A DNA stretch of 64,000 bases, from assembly GCA_027704905.1 (NCBI GenBank), contig CM051022.1:8630971-8694970 (forward strand), given 5' to 3'. The position numbers were made by a program, and so were the translations under genes. This DNA comes from Muraenolepis orangiensis (Eukaryota > Chordata > Actinopteri > Gadiformes > Muraenolepididae). The notes beneath the pieces are model-generated. The model had not been told where the DNA came from, ran no database searches, and saw only the letters and a list, made by a program, of their open reading frames with translations. Shown here one piece after another: positions 35,470 through 46,494 of the stretch (positions are counted from its first letter, which is position 1; each line of letters opens with the position of its first letter).

Positions 35470-37738
35470 ATGAGTTAAGCAACGAGATGTCCTGGCACAT
35501 GGCTGCGGTTTTCTCAACGGGTTGTGTGTCTTCTCTCCTTCGCAGGTGGTTTGAGACGCCGTCGCAGGTGTTCTACCACGCGGCCACGCAGCACGGCAGC
35601 AAAGAGGCCTACCGAGGCCACTGTCTGTGGGAGGGATGTGAGCCCTTCTCCAGGCAGAGACTCTCCTTTGTCACCCACCTCCAGGTGAGGCCCTGCCAGA
35701 GACACACCGCTGGTCAACCTAGGGCCGTGTAACAATTAATTGGTTTACACCAGACTAAACTACAAATGGACATCAATACATTTTTATATAGAATAAACAT
35801 ATTGCATCTATTATTATTATTTTTACTGGCAGTCGTACTGCACTGTATTCATGACACTGCTGCACTACTGGCACTTTAAAATGCTTTTCTAAATGCTTTT
35901 TGCACAATTCTACGTATACATCATGTATACATCATCTATCAGTCACTTTATTGTTATTTGTATTGAGTATATTATTGTATAGTGTTAAATTGGAGGAAAT
36001 TCATACTGCGAGAGGGAATGGGGAGAAAGCGTTCCATTGTACTTATGGCAAACTTGAATCCTATTTGTATTGGTCCAGTCTGAGAGTTGTTCTGTGTGGA
36101 GGTTGTATGTTCCCCCCGTGTTCACGTAGGTGTCCCCCCGGATGCTTAAAGCAACTATGCGTGAGCTGGGCTTAAACTGATGGGTGCTGGATGGGGTCGC
36201 TGTCTATGTAGCTTCTGTGGGAAGTCGATACAAAGCTGATGAGCATTTTTCCATCTTGTCTCCGTTCCAGGATAAGCACTGTTCCCGGGACGCATTGCTG
36301 GCTGGATTAAAACTGGAGGAACAGGCACAGAACAGCCCGAATCCCAACGCTTCCCAGTACGTACTTGCATAGCACCTCACCTGCCAGTGGGTTTGTTTAT
36401 CAACAGGGCGATATTAAACCTGCACTAGCTTTCAGGTGTGAGTGGGTGGGTTGAGCCAAGTCTTAAACTGTTAAGTCTTACTGTCTGACAAGCCATATGG
36501 GATTTCTATTTTGAGCCGATCCCAACCGAAGAAGTGATTATGTAATCGGTTTGGCCACGGATGATCTTCAATGTGTGTTTGTGTGACAGAACTCCCCCAG
36601 CGGCCAGCAGCACCCCGCCAACGCGGCCCCAGAAAGCTATCGTCAATCACCCCAGCGCCGCCCTCATGGCCCTGCGCAGAGGCTCCCGCAACCTCGTCTT
36701 CCGGGACTTCACCGTGAGTAGACACACCCTCAACTTTGACCACCGGACTCACTCTTACTCGCTCTCTCTTTGACAAAGCGGGCCCGACTACATAATTTCA
36801 AGCATCGGATAACAAAATATGCGAAGAAAAAATACGTAAAGTCTTGTTGATTCTCACACTGGACGGCAAGTGTCAAAGTGCTTCCGACATATTTGAACAA
36901 TGTTCTAATGTTACGAATACAAAACTAACTTAAGGATCATTCGTTGTCCCGTGTTTGCCCAGGCCATTTTGATGATGGCTAATGGCTACCGTTGCCTTAA
37001 CCAAAGCATCGACTTGAAGGGTTCTGTGCCCCCTTTTTTAAAATGTTATCGTAGGATATAACTGCGCTATTTGGACGCTATGTAACCTAACCTATCTCTT
37101 GACTCACAAATAGCCATGAAAAAATAAATAAGGTGATCATTAATTATTTGCTGGTTTCTCTTCAGAAAGCACAGAGCAAAAACATTTCATCATTTAATTG
37201 TCACCTCAATTTGAATTGTTCCTCATCATCATGTTCAGATAAAACACCTGAAACTGTAAACGTTGTGTGTAAGTGATGTGCATGTACGATGATGGTGTGC
37301 TATATTATCACAGGATGAAAAAGAGGGACCAATGACCAAACACATAAGACTAACTGCTGCCTTAACGTTGAAGAACATCGCCAAGCACTCGGACTGTGGT
37401 CGAAAGTAAGTCAAGTCTCACCGCCTGCTTTGTAATCGCATGCAGTCTGAACAGAACCTGTTGAACTGGTTTCAGCGCATTTGGTTGTAGTCGTTTTAAT
37501 TTTATTACGGAGCCTCGCGGCTGTATTGTGAATGAGTGATCTAGTGGAAAGTTTGTGTTTTTATTTGATTTACCAATTGCTTACACTCTGCCGTGTGTCT
37601 CTCTCTCTCTTCTCCCGGGTCTTCAGGTTGGTGAAGAGGCATGAGAACCACCTCTCTGTGCTGGCAATAAGCAACATGGAGGTGTCCACCACCCTCGCAA
37701 AATGCCTTTATGAACTGACGCGTGCGCTCCAGGCCTGA
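17225..37738 (+). CDS. arid2: ARID2 (BAF200), PBAF chromatin-remodelling subunit, complete, 21 coding exons
   Basis: ARID2 is the signature subunit of the PBAF form of SWI/SNF and acts in the nucleus. Coding exons read by eye: 17225-17316, 17438-17531, 18436-18533, 25175-25308, 26517-26735, 27225-27292, 27548-27617, 27941-28191, 28748-28844, 28966-29175, 30132-30287, 30791-30866, 31046-31180, 31638-31855, 31972-34205, 35285-35427, 35546-35684, 36271-36356, 36590-36713, 37314-37405, 37627-37738. All have GT/AG borders and the phases join to 1,615 residues plus TGA; human ARID2, as remembered, has 1,835. The start MANSTGK matches the human start. Domains: ARID about 13-105 (exons 1-4; DELRQFH, GGKELDL, YYLRYLEKYEKV), armadillo-like helices about 140-480, RFX-type DNA-binding domain about 520-600 (exons 12-14), Gln/Pro-rich middle in the 2.2-kb exon 15, conserved GDKIICQKEEEAK near 1095, two C2H2 fingers about 1425-1481 (CLWQSC, CLWEGC), and conserved KAIVNHPSAALMALRRGSRN. 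Single splice sites could be off by a few bases, notably the donor at 36356. Confidence 0.96.
22840..23105. repeat. Imperfect GT-rich minisatellite in arid2 intron 3
   Basis: Degenerate units of the type ggttggggtgtgtgtggt and, later, gtggtggtttggtgggt repeat with varied spacing over about 265 bp. The G-rich strand is the arid2 sense strand. Confidence 0.8.
25909..26162 (+). mobile_element. tRNA-derived SINE (+) in arid2 intron 4
   Basis: The head carries a Pol III A box (ggatagctcagt) and B box (ggttcaagtcc, 25965-25976) with tRNA spacing. The body has the motif GAGGTGTCCTTGAGCAA and the tail ends in gtgactaataaagaggatt. This design is common in teleost SINEs; I do not assign a family name. 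It sits in intron 4 in the sense orientation. Confidence 0.7.
32745..32805 (+). repeat. arid2: CAG/CAA poly-Gln tract in arid2 exon 15
   Basis: Eleven Gln codons in a row, mixed CAG and CAA, follow MLSMKR and precede a second QQQ. The human protein has a shorter Gln run at the same place (SVKRQQQQQ), so this is an expansion of an existing tract near residue 900. Confidence 0.85.
34727..34925 (+). mobile_element. tRNA-derived SINE (+) in arid2 intron 15
   Basis: The stretch holds an A-box-like ttggcacagtggtaacgtgc and a B box ggggttcaagtccc at tRNA spacing, followed by a non-tRNA body rich in gaggtac/ggtgagg motifs. The 3' limit is uncertain. Confidence 0.55.
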
Positions 37739-39541
37739 GAAGGGTGGGGGTGGGGAATCGAACCCTGGCTTCCCGGCTGCCCAGTCTACCCCCCTCCCCC
37801 CCCCCCCCCCCCCCCCCCCCCCTCTCTCTCTCTCTCGCTCTCTCCCCCTTTCTCCAAAGGGAGAGAGATATGAGGACCCAGATACTGTGGTGGGTGCTAC
37901 AGGGAGCAGGAGGGCGTAGCAGCTGAACTACAACCCAGACTGAAGCCTGCCTCTCTCTCTGCCACACCTGCTTGTTCCCCACCTCGCCCTCAGCCCCGTA
38001 TCCCACACACACCACACACACGCTGTCACTCTCACACAACAAACTGCCATGGGACGGGGGGGACGGGGGGTCTTCCACCAGCTGCCCATCGGGGCGGGGG
38101 GGCTCTTAAGACTGCTTCCCCCCCCACCCCCTAGGGACCCCCCCCTCCCCCCACCCAGAGGACACCCTAAAATACGAGCACATTGTTTTTCATTGTGACC
38201 CTGACTGTTTTCATATGGCTGTGTTTTGGCTGAGTGATGGATTGACAGGTGGGGGGGGGGGGGCGGGGAGAAAGAGAGAGAGAAGGGGGCGAGGGACATG
38301 GAGGATGACATGGGTAGTGAGACTGGTGCAACTAAAAAAAATATGTTTGTTTTTTTGTTCATGTTTTTTTGTCGTTACCCCCCCCCCCCCTCAACTTCCC
38401 TTTTTTCAAAACTTGGTAGCTTGTTTTTTTTCTTACTTGAGTCAATATATTTTCACTTATTTATTATTGAAACGAATACCATTACAATGAATGAAAAGAA
38501 TCCTGTAAATATTTGTGAATATATATATAAAGTTAAAAAAACAAAAAAGATCCTTTCATGCCGATACAGCCACTGGAGAACTCTCTCCGTGTGGAGTCAT
38601 AGAAGCGTTACGTTAGTAGGGTTTGAAACACAGTAGTAGTACATGGGTTTGGTTTGTTTTTTGTTTAGTTGTTTTTCCCCCTGTTTTTCTCCCACCCCCC
38701 CCCTCCTTGCTTTATTTTGTAATGATCCCTGTTCACTCGTGTATCTAATGTGATTCTATACTCAGCAGTGGATGAATGTACTTTGAAACCGTGTAAATAA
38801 TTCTGCAAAGGTACTGATGCTGTAAAGCTTATGGATTCGGGGGACGGGGGGGGGGGGTGAGGGGGAGAGGAGAGAAAGCTAGGGAGGGAGGGAGGGAGGG
38901 AGAGAGAAACCAGTTTGTGTGGGAACTGACATTCTTTTGTATGATAATACCTTGTAGAACTCATTTTGCTGGCTGAAAGAGTGTGAAATAATATATCTCA
39001 TGTCATTTTGTAGAAGAAAAAGAAGAATAAGAAGAAGAGAAAAAAGATACTGAAGGTTTTGTCCCCTCCTTGCCCCATTCTCTCTCCCCCACACCCCCCC
39101 CCCCCCCCACACCCACCACACACCCAGCCACTGTATCCTTTAAGTGTTTTGTCATCCAATAGGCACGGGTGTCTCCTTAAATCCCGCCCCCACACACACC
39201 CTGCCCTGCCCCCATCGCCCCGACCCCCCCCCCCCCCCCACCCCCTCTCAATGTTTTTTTTTGTATTTGTAAATCGGTTTAAATACATGGAGTTTTTTAT
39301 ACAGGGTTTTTTCCTGTGTTTTTGCTTTTACGTGCAGGTATGATATTTTCTTCACTACTTTTTTCTATCTTAATATAGTGTGGAGTTTTATTGTACTATT
39401 TTTTCATTCTTGATACATGCCACATTCCGGCGAACGACGTCCTCAGACTGTCCCCCTCTCCCCCCCCCCCCCCCTCTCTCTCTGCCCCCCCCCCCATCTC
39501 TCTCTCTCTCTCTCTACGGTGTGTTGTGTAACCAATATGAT

Positions 39542-39573
<32 letters not shown>

Positions 39574-39715
39574 GGGGGGGTGACCACACCATCCTCATTT
39601 CACTCGGTAGGATGTTTGACTATACATAGACCTAACAGTCTGTTTAGAAATTGGCTTTATTTACTTTGGTGACTGTTTATAGTTTTTAAATAAAAGACTG
39701 AACATTTTGCTCAGG
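37739..39715 (+). other. arid2: arid2 3' UTR
   Basis: The stretch after the arid2 stop codon has no coding potential and ends in a canonical AATAAA at 39689-39694, which sets the likely cleavage site near 39710-39715. It is studded with homopolymer C and G runs (about 37797-37822, 38250-38262, 38380-38390, 39090-39107, 39225-39240, 39460-39495, 39541-39582) and short CT and GGA tracts. Such a UTR would be hard to sequence and assemble, so run lengths may be wrong. Confidence 0.75.
39689..39694 (+). terminator. arid2: arid2 poly(A) signal AATAAA
   Basis: This is a canonical AATAAA about 1.95 kb after the stop codon, followed within 25-40 bases by a T/GT-rich stretch (gcattcttgtggtcc). It is the best-formed signal between the arid2 stop and the zinc-finger relics. 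Confidence 0.65.
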
Positions 39716-40640
39716 CATTCTTGTGGTCCTTCCGTCTCGGGGGGGGGAATCTCCGACATTACGTACGGTGTGGTACATTTTAATATTTTTATTTTATTTA
39801 TTTATTTTTGATGGGAACAGGTTTATTTTTATTAGTCTTGGGCGGTTTTTAGGGCACAATGGAGACCCCTCACACACTTATAAACGCTATTCAAATGTGC
39901 TTCATATATGAATCTTAACTTTAGTGAGACAATTTCAACGGATTATCATTTGCCTGTGAAAATGTGACTATGGAGTTTAATTTCACTCAAAACTATCGAC
40001 TGATAAAATGTATTTTTTCTGGGGGAGTTTGGCTCTGTAAGATTCAGTGGCCTTGGTGTTGGCCTGAGGAGCGAGAAGGGTCTAACTTTAGAGCTCCAGG
40101 CTCGGGCCCACATCCTCCATCGGAGCCCTTTCTCCGGTCCCGAGCTTAGAGTGACATTGACATCTGAAATTGTGTATGCCTGAAGGGACGAGGATATATG
40201 ATCAGGATACGATACTCCTACTTCCACACAAAGCTCTTCCTGTTGAACTTGTGAAAATACCTTGCTCTATCGTGTGGTGTGAATTATAAGTGTTTTTAAT
40301 GCCCTTATATCCGCTATGAATTTGACCCATAGGCTATGACAAGGAAAGGTCCTTAATTATTCTGGCTTTATGGCAAGCGGGGGGGGGGGTCCACAACACA
40401 GGGGGACAGGGGCCCTATGGGTTGAAAGTGACTTGTGTTATTGTTTTAATAACTAAACGAAAATAAATCCAGTCTTTAGACGGTGGGAATGATGGTTCTC
40501 AGGCGAGCCGCTAGAGGGCGACGTGGAGCCTCCGCCCCATGTTCCGCCTTTTTAACATTTGGGTATTATTTACGTCTGTCGCAGCACCGTCATAAACTCA
40601 CAATTCATTGTCATGTTTCCTTATGTTCACTATGCTGCGG
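39716..40640. other. Spacer after arid2
   Basis: No gene is seen. A CTCF-like motif lies at 40507-40523, in the upstream flank of zinc-finger relic copy A. Confidence 0.5.
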
Positions 40641-40641
40641 A

Positions 40642-40759
40642 CAATAGATGAGCTGAGAGCGATGCTAAAACGAGTAAACTGTAGATTATATAAAGATGTT
40701 ATTCGAATATGAGGAAGACATTTCTCGGCTGAAAGAAGTAAACCGTCGTCGATGCCCCC
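40642..40759 (+). pseudogene. Relic of a fish C2H2 zinc-finger gene, first coding exon (copy A)
   Basis: Translation gives DELRAMLKRVNCRLYKDV, then after a frame change FEYEEDISRLKEVNRRR. This matches the N-terminal exon typical of the large fish zinc-finger family (a short ...LR.LV..RL... helix followed by a ...F..YEEE..R.KEEN.R... coiled stretch). The two halves lie in different frames and a TGA interrupts the first, so it is broken. No matching finger exon follows at once; the finger block at 42.6-43.2 kb may belong to this copy or to copy B. Unlike arid2 and scaf11 it has no open frame of gene length. Confidence 0.6.
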
Positions 40760-41029
40760 CCCCCCCTAAGCTCCCGGGTTCGCTACACGGGTTTGTATTT
40801 TCCATTTCTATTTCTATTCTATTTCATCCGTAGTTACCCATACGTGTCGACTATCATAACGTGTTATGCATGAACACGTAGTGTAGATGTTTCGTATACT
40901 GGGTGCCGGTGAGACGGCTCAGTCGCTTATTATTATCATCTTCAGCTCCCTCGCGGAGAACCGCGACTGTCTTACGTCACACGCAGGGGATTTACGGCCA
41001 AGGTCCTTAAAGGGACAGTAACGCTGCAC

Positions 41030-41211
41030 TAGATTTAGATTCGATTCAAATGTATTGTCATTTCACAGCACAAGTACTAATAAGTCATAATTTAGCATCT
41101 ACCCAGAGTGCAAATGTTGCTGTAAAGTGCATGGTAATATATAATGTACAGTTTAAATTTACAGGTGAAAAGACAGTCTACTAGGTATTAAATGGGATAT
41201 GAGCATAATAG

Positions 41212-41245
<34 letters not shown>

Positions 41246-41249
41246 CACA

Positions 41250-41284
<35 letters not shown>

Positions 41285-41470
41285 AAGTGAGTATTTGGTA
41301 TAGGTATAGGTATGATCAGGGGTATGCAGTTATTGAAAGCCGGATAAATATATGTAAATGTATATTCAAGTGAGCATATATAAATGTATGGCATATATAA
41401 ATATATGTATATACAGGAGTAGGAGCAGTTCTATCTATAACAGTTGAGATTTAAATATACATGGCAGGTA
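41030..41470 (+). repeat. Dispersed direct repeat, copy 1 (before scaf11)
   Basis: Blocks such as ttagcatctaccc, gtaaagtgcatggtaatata, gacagtctactaggtatta, gatcaggggtatgcagttat and ggagtaggagcagttctatc recur in the same order and orientation at 60.90-61.26 kb. The opening attgtcattcacagcaca-like stretch resembles 3' ends of fish non-LTR retrotransposons, an inference only. A GT/AT/CA microsatellite (about 41213-41280) sits inside this copy. Confidence 0.7.
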
Positions 41471-42012
41471 CAGTAAACAGGTATCTTAGTAATACATATG
41501 CAAAGTAGAGAGGTAATAATTATAATATAATTAATATATAATATAATATAATATAAATATAATAAATAGATAATAATCGTAGGTTTTCTTAGGTTTCATC
41601 TTGTCAAAATCTTGAAAAGTGTTTATTTGTTTACACAAGAGAGCTGTACTCTTTCCTATACCTTGGGTGTTCGCTTTCAGATTTCAAATGTGGTTTGTAT
41701 AATGTATAATTAATACGGTAATGGTACCGTGTACAGTGAAATGTTAGAGCCATACTCATTACAAAGTACAGTTACAAAATTAGAAGACTTACAAATATCA
41801 ACAAAATATTTACTCAAATACGTACGTACATATTATCATACTTTAAACGTGTCTTTGTGGAAAATAAATCTTTCGGTGGTTCGTATGCCTCTGGTGAGCA
41901 GATGGTGGATGGTTGCACCAACAATGTGCAGTTAAACGCAACAGTAGCATTTTATTCAGGTAGTGTGTATGATTGCTTCGGAAAGTGGATTCCCGTGTGG
42001 TTCCCAGACGAA

Positions 42013-42029
42013 CCACTAGAGGGCGACTT
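42013..42029 (+). promoter_or_regulatory. CTCF-like motif upstream of zinc-finger relic copy B
   Basis: The sequence ccactagagggcgactt matches the CTCF core closely. A near-identical motif (gccgctagagggcgacg) lies at 40507-40523 before copy A. Confidence 0.5.
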
Positions 42030-42099
42030 GTAAGCTACAATCACAATAATAAACAGGAAGAAGAAGAGATGCACGACTCTTGCATCTTCTAAGTGACGC

Positions 42100-42165
42100 C
42101 GGAGTCTGCGGAATGTGAAAAAGTACATGAGTTGAGAGTGATGCTTAATCACAGAGTCACGGGGG
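42100..42165 (+). pseudogene. Relic of a fish C2H2 zinc-finger gene, first coding exon (copy B)
   Basis: The frame reads KVHELRVMLNHRVTGE and then stops. KVxELRxLVNxRL is the start of many fish zinc-finger proteins. An ATG at 42112 just upstream is out of frame by one or two bases, so the start is lost. About 100 bases upstream lies a CTCF-like motif (42013-42029) that is also present upstream of copy A, as if both came from one promoter-bearing duplication. Confidence 0.55.
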
Positions 42166-42622
42166 AATAACGATGAAATGCTGGGCTATATTAGAAATTA
42201 ATATCGATATCAAAATAGTATAGTAATCAATAGTTGAAGACGCAAATGCTGGCCCGGTTCGCAATCATACCTAAGGGAATCCGGCTATTTCAACTCCTCA
42301 AAAACCTTCTTTACACGATAGACTGTCATATGGCGAATGTAACACATGGAGCTGAAGCTGGACTAATAACACACGGCGATTTAAGGTTGAGTGACTATAG
42401 CAGCACGACTGAATGAATGACTGAACGAAATGAATGTGTTCTGTGCCGTTGTTCTGACTAACTGCTACCCTTATTTTGGAGCTACCCTAACTTTGTGTGG
42501 GGGGCTAGTTATGGACTAAAGGGCCAACCCTGTCTGGGACCTCGGCTTGCACTTCTTACTGTCATCATCATTTTCATCTTCTTTTATGTGTTTCTGTGTG
42601 TGTATTTCCATGTTTCCTGTAG

Positions 42623-43206
42623 AGATCCTTAAGCACCCTGTCTGGAGAGAGGAGCGTTCCCCTAGTCGGGTCCAGGAGGAGCCAGAGACTACACACTACA
42701 GGTGTGGATAAGCCATGAAGGAGAAGTGCTTCAAGAGCTGGAGGAAGCGGACCGTCCTCTGTGAAAACAGGCCGTGCTCTGTCTTCACATCTCGAACAAA
42801 CCGGCAGAACCACCGGCCTGTGACTCTGAGCCCCAAAATGAAACCAGAACCACACGCCTCTGTCTTCCAACATGGAGCAAGTATACATCAACCTAACCCC
42901 ATGTGAAGGACCCAGGTGAACAGAATTGTGCTGGTTCAGAAGAACCGGTTGATGGATTTGTTCTAGCCATTGATTCTGAAATGAAGCTTGGACAAGCTTC
43001 ATTAATTGTTGTTTCGTCTGCCAACTTGAATGTGGTTCAAAATCTTGTCTTAAGCGCACACGGGAGAAACACTGTTCACTTGCTCCCTCGGTGGGAAAGC
43101 AGACACCAAAGGCCTCCTAGTCCACACCAGGGAGATACTGTGCTCTTTCTGTTGTGTAAGACGTTCACAGCATGGCAATCTGAAAAAGCATATGCAACAA
43201 CATTAA
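42623..43206 (+). pseudogene. Relic of a fish C2H2 zinc-finger gene, finger exon
   Basis: After an acceptor-like ...ttcctgtag at 42622 the frame reads an acidic lead typical of these genes (EERSPSRVQEEPET) and later EQNCAGSEEP. A frame change near 43053 leads into a 50-codon open stretch (43054-43206) with AHTGE, a finger that lost its second cysteine (FTCSLGGK...LLVH), a degenerate HTRE linker and a final finger CSFC...GNLKKHMQQH before TAA. The HTGE linker, finger spacing and HxxxH end identify a C2H2 protein; internal stops, shifts and the missing cysteine show decay. Strand and order fit copy B as its first exon. Confidence 0.65.
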
Positions 43207-43679
43207 AGCGTGACTGCGTTCTAACCCTATGTGAATTATGTTTTCGTCTGTTTAGAAGACCAAGGGTTCCCAGTTCCTCAACTGTTAAACAGGCTTTTTT
43301 TTGTTTGTTTACATTTTGTTATTGTTTCTCTAGGCTTTCTACAACAGAAGTGTCACAAGACTGGAAATCAATGCTATTTAGCCCTGAACCATCCACCTTA
43401 TAATGTGTTGCAACCTAAATAAGGATTGTCTACACCGAAAAGAAGAGTATCTTTATTCCTGCCTTTAATGTATTGGTTTTAAGTATACACCTTTTAAAAT
43501 ACTTCAAACATCAATCCTTGTCCATTTTTTTTATTTATATTTGCTGGATTTATACAATAGACTATTGGGTAAATATGCACAATTAATGTCGACTTCATTT
43601 AACACAATCAAATAAATCACAAAACAAAAACATACAAATGTACGCCTAACAACAAGTCTAATTGGACCACCGTAGAATG
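43207..43679. other. Spacer before the scaf11 promoter
   Basis: This is AT-rich sequence after the zinc-finger stop codon, probably including decayed 3' flank of that gene. No other feature is seen. Confidence 0.45.
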
Positions 43680-43797
43680 AGCTACATGTGGTCGTTCACA
43701 TGATGGAGATGCGGGACGCGAAGTTGCGAGGTGTCTTGAACGCAGCACCGAGCACACCGAGTGTGTGCGGCGGCGGTAGCAGCAGTGAGCCGGGCAG

Positions 43798-43812
43798 CCA
43801 GCAGGGGGCAGC
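43798..43812 (+). promoter_or_regulatory. CTCF-like motif in the scaf11 promoter
   Basis: The sequence ccagcagggggcagc matches the CCASYAGRKGGCRSY consensus across its whole length and lies about 0.2 kb before the predicted first-exon donor. Confidence 0.55.
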
Positions 43813-43899
43813 AGCCTACCCACAAGTCCCCCACACACACACTCGAGGAGACATGTGGCCCAGACTTTTTGAAAGCTACGACGTAGAGTGTTTAGCGAC

Positions 43900-44019
43900 A
43901 AGTAATCACAAGAAGAACACACACGGGTCACCGACACCCCCGAGCAGGAGCTTGGCCCTTAGACGGTGAACGGCGCAGGAGGAGTCGGCGAAGCACCGCG
44001 AACTCGCAAAAGGCTTTCG
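43900..44019 (+). other. scaf11: scaf11 non-coding first exon (predicted)
   Basis: A CpG-rich stretch ends in the strong donor ttcg/gtgagtag at 44019/44020. A matching acceptor (tctcttttttttcttcttatctag) lies at 47793, with 29 untranslated bases before the ATG at 47823. The 5' limit is not visible; promoter features spread from about 43.68 to 44.35 kb. Transcript data would be needed to fix the start. Confidence 0.5.
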
Positions 44020-46208
44020 GTGAGTAGTAGTGAAGCGGACGGATGGGTATAGCCGCTAGCCTGCTAGCTGGTTAGCTGGGACGTGTGCGGTGGGGATTGC
44101 CTCCGCAAAGCTGCCTGTTGTTGGCCAGGGAGCTAGAGATTAGCCCGTTTGTCGCTAGCCCGTTTGTGACCTTCAATTCCACCGGCCGTGGCTCACGTTA
44201 GACACTTTATTTTATTTTCCCAGCCGCCGTCTTGTGATTTAACTCTTGTCCAAAAAGCCTCACTTAAGCTAGTTGGGGGGGGGGGGGTGCTATGTTTTTA
44301 GCTAGCGTTAGCTGCTAAAGCCGACGGACAACAGTCGTGTTGTCATCGTCGTGTTGGCACTGGCGGCGCGCGATGTTCACTATTGGACGCACTGTGCTCA
44401 CTAGTAATCTAAGGACTCCGAGTGCCCGCTGACACGGTCACGTCTCATTTAGGAAAAAAAAAAAAAAAAAAAACTTATTTTCCTAACTAGCTAACTTAAC
44501 TTAAATCACACGGTCCCTAGCGGTATGTTTGATCGAGGAGTCTGTGTTACTTGTGTGTGTGTGTGTTCATTTAGTTTTAATTAAGTGTTCTTTTTTTAGT
44601 TGAGTTATTGTCCACGCAAGGTTGCTCTGTCTATCTGTCTGCCCTGACGGCCTGTCTGCCCTGTCTGTCTGTCTGTCTGCATTGAATGGAGGACCGCCTG
44701 TATATTCACATTACAGCCCAGCTCAAACACACTGGTTAAAAGCCTCCATTCGCTATACTCCAGTGTCTTGGAAGTATTTTGGGGTATTTGCTTCAGTTTG
44801 CGCTGAATATTAACATGGTTATTCAATGGTTACCAATTTCAGGACAAGGCATAAAACGATCCGTGGATATTCATTCATTCATTCATTCATTCATTCGTTA
44901 AACCAATCCAGGTGTATTTTGATATGTAGGCCTATTGTGTCAATATAGGCCTGAAGTTGTTTTAGTAAATAAAAGACATGCCACAAACTGACCTCATCAA
45001 GACATTTAACATAGTACATAGTACATAGTATCAAAGTAAATTAACATAGCTGGCCAGGGATATTTTGTGTGTTTTGGTTTAATTTAACAGCTGCGTGCAG
45101 TTCTGCATTACGTTTCACTTAAAGGCAGTCTTCATGTTTGAATCTCCTTTGTTTGACAAACCAACGGTTGAGGACACTGTTGCAATGGCAACCGAACATG
45201 CATTTCAAAAGCAAAGCTACGAGCTACTTACCCTAGCCTGGCAGGAAAATATCAACTCATAATGTACAAAATGCACCAGTGAACAGTTGTGGGCATGTGT
45301 TGATGACAATGAATCATACATGGACTGTCCTCCTTCTTCAAACCCACGCTTCACCAAAACGTGGCCTATACCTAGTACTACTATTAAACTGTGAAAACAA
45401 TCCAACATTAAAAACCTTGGTCCAAAATTCACTTTTCAAATGTAGTCTTTATACTTGCCAGAGTGTTAAGAAATCAACCGGCCAAGCAAGCAATTGCTTT
45501 AATATCTAACCCTGGGTTATTTTTTCACATGCCAAATGTTTTCAAATCGATCCGCCCAAACTGATTCATCGCACTCCCTCTACAATCAATGTTCAGGGTT
45601 AGACTTTAACCCGGCCTCTTAGAACAAAGTGATTCGGAGCTGTGCCTGAGGGAGGGGATTCATGGTGTACAATTTTTGTCACAGTTAAATAAGACGGTCA
45701 TTTAGTGCCTTTTTTTTTTTTTAATTCCGAGGCACATTGATGCCACGACAAAGGGACACACGTCCGGGTGTGGGTGTTTGTGTGGATCTCTGTCTAGGCA
45801 GCTGTTGATGGCTGTGTCTGAAGAGAGGGTTAAGCTTTTCAGACACTTGTAGTATAGGGCCACAGTGTGTAGCGTAGTTCATATACATATTTCATAGACA
45901 ACTACGGTATCACAAAGCCTTTTATGTTGTACCAATTACAGGACAATCCTTGCAATGTACATTTTACTTTTGTTGCCATTTTGATGTCCAGTAGATCTGG
46001 CCAGAGCTCTTTGACGTTGTAGTTTCTCCACCAAAGTTCTTGCCTGAATCCCCGTGTCTTGAGTCCCGCGTCGATATCTGTGTTCACTTTTACACCACCA
46101 AATAAAACCAGCATGGTCATGTCTTTGTAGTTGCCCGCAAATGTTTTCAGTTTAATAGTTTATTTTCCCATTCCGTCTTTTTCTCAAAGCTAATTGATTC
46201 CACTCTGT

Positions 46209-46494
46209 GGCTGTGTCCCGAAATTACTCCCTACTCACTACATAGGAAGTTCAACGTAGGGCACTATATAGTGAGCTGGTCGGACACTACTCAAGTCGCC
46301 ATTCATTGCGGTTGCATAATTAAACGTGCCAGATCCCGTCGGCTATGGCTGGTGGACCAACAAATATTATAAGATGATAATACTTGCTAATAAATACTGA
46401 CATCGTTGTGGGATAAATACCTCGAAGAAGCGTACTTCCCAAATGTATAAAATTCATTAATATAATAGGAAGGGAGTGATTTCGGACACAGCCC
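46209..46494. mobile_element. MITE with about 24-bp terminal inverted repeats, scaf11 intron 1
   Basis: The left end at 46209-46232 (ggctgtgtcccgaaattact...) and the right end at 46471-46494 (...gtgatttcggacacagccc) are inverted copies with about three differences. The inner part contains further near-palindromic motifs (ccctactcactac, gcactatatagtg). The length of 286 bp and lack of coding fit a non-autonomous DNA transposon. A clear target duplication was not found. Confidence 0.65.

Larger units (their letters stand above)
43680..44350 (+). promoter_or_regulatory. scaf11: scaf11 promoter / CpG island
   Basis: CpG density rises sharply against the AT-rich flanks. The block contains a strong CTCF-like motif at 43798-43812 and the predicted first-exon donor at 44019. 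No TATA box is apparent. Confidence 0.5.

Noticed and set aside
40642..43206. An intact zinc-finger gene
   Set aside because: Frame changes, internal stops and a lost zinc ligand break the reading frame.
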